Shown piece after piece: positions 7,454-11,807 of a stretch of 11,807 bases of DNA. Source of the DNA: Pseudomonadota bacterium. GTDB lineage: Bacteria; Pseudomonadota; Gammaproteobacteria; Burkholderiales; Thiobacillaceae. The stretch's first letter is position 1. Every line of letters starts with the position of its first letter. The position numbers and the translations under genes are program-made. The stretch is taken from the NCBI GenBank assembly GCA_021802595.1, contig JAJZRT010000052.1:1-11807 (forward strand), read 5' to 3'. The notes under the pieces were generated by a model that was given only the letters and a program-made list of their open reading frames with translations, did no database searches and was not told where the DNA came from.

Positions 7454-7878
7454 GGTTGCGAATCTCTGTCCTTTGGGTTTTCGTCATACGGGAAACGGAT
7501 ATGACCATAACGGATCACCAGCACGGAAACGGCGAGCAGCAGCATCGCCGCCGTCACGCCCAGCATGCGCCATGCATCGAGGCTTTTCATGTCGAGCACC
7601 AGATAACGCGCCAGCGCCACAATGGCGATGTAAATGGGGAAGCGCACTGGCAGCTGTCCGGAGCGGAAATACACGCCGACCATGGCGAGCACTTCCAGAT
7701 ACAGGAACAACAGCAGCAGATCGCCCAGCGCCACCGTTCTGGCCGCAATCATGGCATCGACTTCGAACACGCCGGCAACCAGCGTTGCAAGCGTGATGAC
7801 GATGAGGCCGACGGCCTCGAGCAGACCCAGCATATTGAGCGCCAGGCGCGCGAACAATCGATCTTTGGCAGGATTCAT
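7450..7878 (-). CDS. PsiE-family (phosphate-starvation-inducible E) membrane protein
   Basis: This is a small integral membrane protein of the PsiE family, 142 residues from ATG 7878 (E. coli PsiE has 136). There are four hydrophobic segments, near residues 16-37, 52-72, 79-96 and 104-123. The family core is visible as LLLLFLYLEVLAMV (54-67) and then FPIYIAIVALARYLVLD (80-96). The biochemical role of the family is unknown; E. coli psiE responds to phosphate limitation and cAMP-CRP. A GTG at 7893 would add five residues. Neither start has a good ribosome site, and ATG was preferred. The gene sits about 40 bases after the UPF0118 gene and overlaps the next small gene by four bases. No Pho box was seen, so regulation by phosphate here is unsupported. 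Confidence 0.85.
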   Translation of the reverse strand: MNPAKDRLFARLALNMLGLLEAVGLIVITLATLVAGVFEVDAMIAARTVALGDLLLLFLYLEVLAMVGVYFRSGQLPVRFPIYIAIVALARYLVLDMKSLDAWRMLGVTAAMLLLAVSVLVIRYGHIRFPYDENPKDRDSQP

Positions 7879-7917
7879 GGGCGTTACGATCACGTGACCG
7901 GCAAGGATACCTCAAGC

Positions 7918-8973
7918 TCAATCCGTGCGCGCGTGCCCCAGCCATTCGCGCCAGATGGCCACCGACACGGCGAGCAGCACCGGCCCCAGAAACAGCCCGA
8001 TCAGGCCGAAGGCATGGAGACCGCCCAGCACGCCCAGGAACACCAGCAGGAACGGAATCCGCGTCGGTCCGCTGATGACGAGCGGACGGATCAGGTTGTC
8101 GATCCAGCTCACCACCAGCGCGCCCCACAGGAACAGCCCCAGCGCAGCCCCGGTTTCGCCGTTCGCCAGCAGGTTCAGCGACAGCCCGATCCACACCACC
8201 GGGCCGACGAAGGGAATCAGCGACACCAGGGCGGTGATCACGCCCCACAACGCCGGCGCGGATACGCCCGCCACCCAATAGCCGAGCCCGGCGAGCACGC
8301 CCTGCGCCAGCGCGGTGAGCACGATGCCGAACACCACGGCGCGCACCGTCACGCCGACCGCCTGGATGTAGCCGCGTGCCGCCTCGCCCAGCCAGCGCGC
8401 GGCCACGACGTGAAACTGGGTCAGCACGCTGACGCCATGACGATATAGAAAGAACAACGCCAATACCGCCAGGCCGAATTTCGCCACGTTGCGGCCGACG
8501 CCGCCCGCCAGCAGTTTCAGCGCGGTGGTTTGAGTGATGCCCAGGGCGTCGATCTGTGCGCGCACCCAGGCCGGGTCGGACTGGACGCGCTGGTATTGCC
8601 CGACGATCCAGCCCCCGCCCGGCCACGCGTGCACCCCGGCAGGCAGCGGCGGGAGCCCATTCGCAGCCAATTGCTTGAGCATCGCCGAAGCCGCCGCCAC
8701 ATCCGACGCCGCCATGAACATGACCCACAGCAGCGGCAACAGCAGGGTCGCCGTCACCCCCAGCGTCATCAGCAGCGCGGCGAGATTATCGCGTCCGGGC
8801 ATGTGGCGGCATACCTGCTGATGGAGCGGCCAGGTGACGTAGGCGAGTATCCCCGCCCACGCCAGGGCAGCGAGGAAGGGCGACAACACCCAGAGGGTCA
8901 GCCCGAAAATCGAGACCAGAAACGCAAACGCCACCACACGTCGGGCGAGCGGGGAATCGGGGTTGGTCGGCAT
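7918..8973 (-). CDS. AI-2E family transporter (UPF0118/PerM-like)
   Basis: This polytopic inner-membrane protein of 351 residues belongs to the AI-2 exporter (UPF0118, PerM/TqsA/YdiK) family. Paired hydrophobic helices lie at about 13-50 and a third at 64-90. A soluble periplasmic-type segment spans about 95-155 and further helices run to 340. The family signatures are SLIPFVGPVVWI (251-262) and DNLIRPLVISG (292-302) followed by TRIPFLLVFLGVLGG and GLIGLFLGPVLLAV. The start at 8973 has GGAGG about five bases upstream. Some family members export autoinducer-2, and others have been reported as Na+(Li+)/H+ antiporters. With NhaR, HtpX and TerC/Alx immediately upstream the ion role is attractive, but substrate cannot be read from the sequence. 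Confidence 0.9.
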   Translation of the reverse strand: MPTNPDSPLARRVVAFAFLVSIFGLTLWVLSPFLAALAWAGILAYVTWPLHQQVCRHMPGRDNLAALLMTLGVTATLLLPLLWVMFMAASDVAAASAMLKQLAANGLPPLPAGVHAWPGGGWIVGQYQRVQSDPAWVRAQIDALGITQTTALKLLAGGVGRNVAKFGLAVLALFFLYRHGVSVLTQFHVVAARWLGEAARGYIQAVGVTVRAVVFGIVLTALAQGVLAGLGYWVAGVSAPALWGVITALVSLIPFVGPVVWIGLSLNLLANGETGAALGLFLWGALVVSWIDNLIRPLVISGPTRIPFLLVFLGVLGGLHAFGLIGLFLGPVLLAVSVAIWREWLGHARTD

Positions 8974-9011
8974 GCTACCCTCCGCCGGGGTTCAACAGCG
9001 GGCGACGAGCG

Positions 9012-9029
9012 CAGGCCGCTCCCGGCCTG
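9012..9029. repeat. Short perfect hairpin in the TerC-UPF0118 gap
   Basis: CAGGCCG and CGGCCTG form a perfect 7-bp GC-rich stem with a 4-base loop, 13 bases downstream of the TerC stop in the 68-base gap before the UPF0118 gene. There is no U-run after it on the - strand, so it is not a standard terminator. It could attenuate read-through or protect the upstream mRNA end. Confidence 0.35.
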
Positions 9030-9041
9030 TGGCGCCCCGCT

Positions 9042-10010
9042 TCAGTTCGGGGCGACTTTCTTGCGCGTCGCCCACAGGCTGGCAAACATGAAAGTGGCTA
9101 TGATAAGGCCGACGATGCCGAGCGACAGCCCCACCGGTATCTTGTAGAAATCGGCGATCAGCATCTTCGTTCCCACGAACACCAGCACCATCGCCAGCCC
9201 GTATTTCAGCAGATGGAAGCGATCCGCCATGCCGGCCAGCATGAAGTACATCGCGCGCAGGCCGAGGATGGCGAAGATGTTCGACGTGAACACGATGAAG
9301 GGATCGGTGGTGATCGCGAAGATCGCCGGAATCGAGTCGACCGCGAAGATCACGTCCGAGAGCTCGATCATGACGAGCACGAGGAACAGCGGGGTGAACA
9401 TGCGCACGCCGTTTTCCCGCACCCAGAACTTCTCGCCGCGGTAGTCCGGCGTCAGCCGCATATGCCGCTTGACCCAGTTCAGCAGCGGATTCCTGCCAAG
9501 ATCCGGCTCGGCCTCGGCGAACATCAGCATCTTGATGCCAGTGACGACGAGGAAGGCGCCGAACAGATAGAGAACCCAGTGGAACTCCTGCACCAGCCAG
9601 GCCCCGGCCAGGATCATGGCGGCGCGCATGAGGATCGCACCTAGCACGCCGTAGATCAGCACGCGCCGCTGGACCTCTGCCGGCACGGCGAAGAAGCCGA
9701 AGATCATCAGGAAGACGAAGATGTTGTCGACCGCGAGCGCTTTCTCGATCAGGTAGCCGGTCAGGAACTCCATCGCCTTGGCGTCGGCCACCTCGCCGCC
9801 GTAGGCCCCCTTGAGATACCACCACAGGCCAAGGTTGAACAGCAGGGCGAGCGACACCCAGACGACCGACCACGCTGCTGCCTCCCGGAAGCCGACCTTG
9901 TGCGCCTTGTTGCCGCCGACCAGGAAAAGGTCGACGGCCAGCATCGCCAGCACGAAGCCGATGAACGCGGCCCACATCCAGGGTTCGCCGATATGCAGGG
10001 CTGCGTCCAT
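9042..10010 (-). CDS. TerC/Alx-family integral membrane protein
   Basis: This is an inner-membrane protein of the TerC family, 322 residues, most like E. coli Alx, which is alkaline-pH induced and linked to manganese export. There are about nine hydrophobic segments arranged as two similar halves. Each half carries the acidic metal-site signature in a membrane helix: EKALAVDNIFVF (89-100; E89, D95) and ELSDVIFAVDSIPAIFA (216-232; E216, D219, D225). The ATG at 10010 is preceded by GAGGAA. The gene is only 25 bases after htpX, so the manganese-sensing yybP-ykoY leader that controls alx in E. coli has no room here, and expression should follow htpX. Tellurite resistance is the historic name of the family; metal export is the better supported role. 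Confidence 0.9.
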   Translation of the reverse strand: MDAALHIGEPWMWAAFIGFVLAMLAVDLFLVGGNKAHKVGFREAAAWSVVWVSLALLFNLGLWWYLKGAYGGEVADAKAMEFLTGYLIEKALAVDNIFVFLMIFGFFAVPAEVQRRVLIYGVLGAILMRAAMILAGAWLVQEFHWVLYLFGAFLVVTGIKMLMFAEAEPDLGRNPLLNWVKRHMRLTPDYRGEKFWVRENGVRMFTPLFLVLVMIELSDVIFAVDSIPAIFAITTDPFIVFTSNIFAILGLRAMYFMLAGMADRFHLLKYGLAMVLVFVGTKMLIADFYKIPVGLSLGIVGLIIATFMFASLWATRKKVAPN

Positions 10011-10035
10011 GTTCTTCCTCGACCCGGTTTAAGGC

Positions 10036-10911
10036 TTACTGCACCGCGCGCAGGGCGGCGATGCGCTCTTCCAGCGGCGGATGCGTCATGAACAGGCGCT
10101 TGATGCCGCCGGCGCCGCCGCCGGCGATGCCGAACGCCGCCATCTTGTCGGGCAGCGGATGCGGGTGCAGGCTCGCGAGGCGCTCCAGCGCAGCGATCAT
10201 CGCCCCCTTCCCGGCCAGGCTGGCGCCGCCGCGGTCGGCGCGGAATTCACGCTGGCGCGAGAACCACATGACGATGATCGACGCCAGGATGCCGAGCACC
10301 AGTTCGGCCACGATCATGGTGACGAAGAATGCCGGGCCGTGCCCCTCCTCGTTCTTGAACACCACGCGGTCTACCGTGTGGCCGATCACACGCGACAGGA
10401 ACATCACGAAGGTGTTCACCACGCCCTGGATCAGCGCCAGCGTCACCATGTCGCCATTGGCTGCGTGCGCGATCTCGTGGCCCAGCACCGCCTCGGCCTC
10501 CTCGCGCGTCATCTGCTGCAACAGGCCGGAGGACACCGCGACCAGAGAGCTGTTCTTGCTCATGCCGGTCGCGAAGGCGTTCACCTCGGGCGAATCGTAG
10601 ATGCCGACTTCCGGCATCCGGATTCCCGCATCCGCAGCGTATTTGCGGATGGTCTCCATGAGCCAGAACTCGGTCGAGTTCGACGGCGTCTCGATCACCC
10701 GCACGCCCATCGACTTCTTCGCCATCCACTTGGAAATCGCCAGCGAGATGAACGAACCGCCGAAACCCATCACCGCCGCAAAGACCAGCAGCGAACCGAG
10801 GTTCAATCCGTTCGCGGTGAGGTAGGGCTCGACGCCCAGGATGCGCAGGGTGAACGACAGCACCAGCACGATGGCCAGGTTGGTCGCGAGGAACAGGATG
10901 ATGCGTTTCAT
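10036..10911 (-). CDS. htpX: Membrane-bound zinc metalloprotease HtpX
   Basis: This is an M48B-family inner-membrane protease that degrades misfolded membrane proteins alongside FtsH, 291 residues as in typical HtpX. Hydrophobic segments lie at about 5-24, 40-60, 157-177 and 195-216. The zinc-binding HEIAH is at 145-149 (H145, catalytic E146, H149), and the third ligand is E222 in REFRAD, all matching the E. coli enzyme. A longer reading from 10965 exists. The ATG at 10911 was chosen because it has a perfect AAGGAG six bases upstream and begins with the family start [11 protein letters not shown]. It heads the - strand run and is divergent from nhaR. Cpx or heat-shock control, known in E. coli, was not evident in the upstream region. 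Confidence 0.95.
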   Translation of the reverse strand: MKRIILFLATNLAIVLVLSFTLRILGVEPYLTANGLNLGSLLVFAAVMGFGGSFISLAISKWMAKKSMGVRVIETPSNSTEFWLMETIRKYAADAGIRMPEVGIYDSPEVNAFATGMSKNSSLVAVSSGLLQQMTREEAEAVLGHEIAHAANGDMVTLALIQGVVNTFVMFLSRVIGHTVDRVVFKNEEGHGPAFFVTMIVAELVLGILASIIVMWFSRQREFRADRGGASLAGKGAMIAALERLASLHPHPLPDKMAAFGIAGGGAGGIKRLFMTHPPLEERIAALRAVQ

Positions 10912-11052
10912 GATGCTCTCCTTTAAAGCCCCCGTCCGATCGGACTCCGGGCCATTGCATGACACACATGCAAAGGATATAGACGGGAAACAAACAATAA
11001 AATTCGATTTTTATAATGCTATTGTTCGATTTAATCGAATCGTCTCTGCGCC
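10912..11052. promoter_or_regulatory. Divergent htpX/nhaR intergenic region
   Basis: This 141-base AT-rich gap separates htpX (-) and nhaR (+). A perfect TATAAT lies at 11012-11017 on the + strand, about 36 bases before the nhaR ATG, with a poor -35. The overlapping TATAAA on the - strand (11015-11010) has TCGATT 17 bp upstream as a weak -35 and could drive htpX, which would give a leader of about 90 bases. The htpX side holds two inverted repeats (TTGCATG-N5-CATGCAA at 10955-10973 and GTCCGATCGGAC at 10934-10945). No clear Shine-Dalgarno sequence precedes the nhaR ATG. Confidence 0.55.
11003..11039. promoter_or_regulatory. Candidate LysR-type (NhaR) operator
   Basis: TTCGAT-TTA-ATCGAA (11025-11039) is a perfect palindrome whose inner part fits the LysR box T-N11-A (11026-11038). 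An identical half-site TTCGATTT recurs at 11003-11010, exactly 22 bp (about two helical turns) away, flanking the TATAAT. A strong dyad plus a second phased half-site is the usual architecture for a LysR tetramer. The position just upstream of nhaR and across both putative promoters suggests autoregulation and control of htpX. Confidence 0.6.
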
Positions 11053-11807
11053 ATGCTCAATTACAAGCACCTCTACTATTTCCGCACCGTCGCCAAGGCG
11101 GGCGCCATCAACCGGGCCGCGGAGAAGCTGCATCTGACGCCACAGACGCTGTCAGGACAGATCAGCGCCTTCGAGGCGCGCCTGGGCGTGACGCTGTTCC
11201 GCCGCAACGGGCGCCGGCTCGAACTGACCGATGCGGGACGCACCGCGCTGATCTATGCCGACGATATTTTCCAGGTCGGCGCGGAACTCGAGGAAGCCCT
11301 GCAGAACCGTCTCGCGGCCCGCGCCCACCCGTTCCGCGTCGGCATCGCCGACGTCGTGCCGAAGGCGATCGCCTACCAGTTGCTCGCTCCCGCGCTGACG
11401 CTGGCCGAGCCGGTCCGGCTGGTGTGCAGGGAAGATCGGCTGGAACAGCTCGCCGCCGAACTGTCCATCCACCGCCTCGACATGGTGCTGGCCGACCGTC
11501 CACTCCCCTCCACCATGGACATCAAGGGCTACAGTCATCCGCTGGGCGAATGCGGCATCGCCTTCCTGGCCGCGCGCGCGGTCGCCGGCACGCTGCAACC
11601 CGATTTCCCCGCCAATCTCGATGGCATCCCGCTGCTGATCCCGGGCGAGGACAGCGCGTTGCGGGTGCCGCTGCTGCGCTGGCTCGAACGCCACGGCATC
11701 CAGCCCGCCATCGTCGGCGAATTCGACGACAGCGCGCTGATGAGTGCCTTCGGCCAGGCGGGCGCGGGCGTGTTCCCGGTGCCGCTCACGACCGCGCAGG
11801 ACGTGAT
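11053..11807 (+). CDS. nhaR: LysR-type transcriptional regulator NhaR, 5' part
   Basis: This is a LysR-family DNA-binding regulator of the NhaR type. In E. coli NhaR activates the Na+/H+ antiporter gene nhaA in response to Na+ and alkaline pH. The window shows 251 residues; E. coli NhaR has about 300, so roughly 50 C-terminal residues lie beyond the right edge. The N-terminus NYKHLYYF and the helix-turn-helix with LTPQTLSGQI (28-37) closely follow NhaR (NYNHLYYF, LTPQTITGQI). The effector domain has the NhaR-specific LIPGE (195-199) and GEFDDSALMSAFG (222-234). ATG at 11053 gives this exact N-terminus. Whether its target here is nhaA or the adjacent htpX-alx genes cannot be told. No nhaA is visible in the window. 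Confidence 0.9.
   Translation, partial: MLNYKHLYYFRTVAKAGAINRAAEKLHLTPQTLSGQISAFEARLGVTLFRRNGRRLELTDAGRTALIYADDIFQVGAELEEALQNRLAARAHPFRVGIADVVPKAIAYQLLAPALTLAEPVRLVCREDRLEQLAAELSIHRLDMVLADRPLPSTMDIKGYSHPLGECGIAFLAARAVAGTLQPDFPANLDGIPLLIPGEDSALRVPLLRWLERHGIQPAIVGEFDDSALMSAFGQAGAGVFPVPLTTAQDV

Noticed and set aside
7456..8448. A 330-codon open frame on the + strand
   Set aside because: It spans the antisense of psiE and the UPF0118 gene and has an extreme His/Gln/Arg composition, so it is not a plausible gene.
9012..9029. An intrinsic terminator after the TerC gene
   Set aside because: The stem is perfect but no U-tract follows on the - strand, so it was kept only as a hairpin.
10934..10945. 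A shared operator with the desaturase promoter (GTCCG/CGGAC arms)
   Set aside because: Spacing is 2 bases here and 8 at the desaturase, so one dimeric protein is unlikely to bind both. Five-base arms recur by chance in GC-rich DNA.
10912..10965. An 18-residue longer N-terminus for HtpX
   Set aside because: The ATG at 10911 has a perfect AAGGAG and starts exactly as HtpX proteins do. The extension is charged, unconserved in character and contains the palindromes.

Overview
The window looks like a chromosomal stretch of a high-GC betaproteobacterium. The protein families and the rpmG terminator point toward the Nitrosomonadales/Thiobacillus side of the class, but this is an inference from gene content and was not tested. 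I see no insertion sequence, prophage, tRNA, rRNA or CRISPR array. Gene density is very high and no gap exceeds about 150 bases.

Layout. The left edge holds the 3' end of rpmG (ribosomal protein L33) on the + strand, closed by a perfect hairpin with T-runs on both strands (121-154). Ten genes on the - strand then fill about 193-10911. In transcription order they are htpX (membrane protease), a TerC/Alx-family metal transporter, an AI-2E/UPF0118 membrane transporter, a PsiE-family protein, a small unknown soluble protein, an RsmB-type 16S rRNA m5C methyltransferase, a long-chain acyl-CoA ligase, a FadL-family outer-membrane channel, an MscS-type channel and a membrane fatty acid desaturase. 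A LysR-type regulator recognisable as NhaR starts at 11053 on the + strand, divergent from htpX, and runs off the right edge.

How the genes may work together. The upstream block (nhaR divergent from htpX, alx, UPF0118 and psiE) combines a Na+/pH-responsive regulator with membrane quality control and ion or metal transport. The 141-base nhaR/htpX gap carries a perfect T-N11-A palindrome and an upstream half-site 22 bp away, as expected of a LysR operator. The downstream block (acyl-CoA ligase, FadL, MscS, desaturase) reads as a pathway that takes in exogenous long-chain fatty acids, activates them and desaturates them. It lacks beta-oxidation genes in this window, so lipid remodelling is at least as likely as catabolism. 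The desaturase has its own promoter candidate with an inverted repeat around the -10.

The most unusual observation is in the desaturase. Beyond a complete nine-histidine catalytic core, its last ~90 residues closely resemble, from memory, the C-terminal helical tail of ISL3-family transposases. This would be a captured transposase segment in a lipid enzyme and can be checked directly by profile search.
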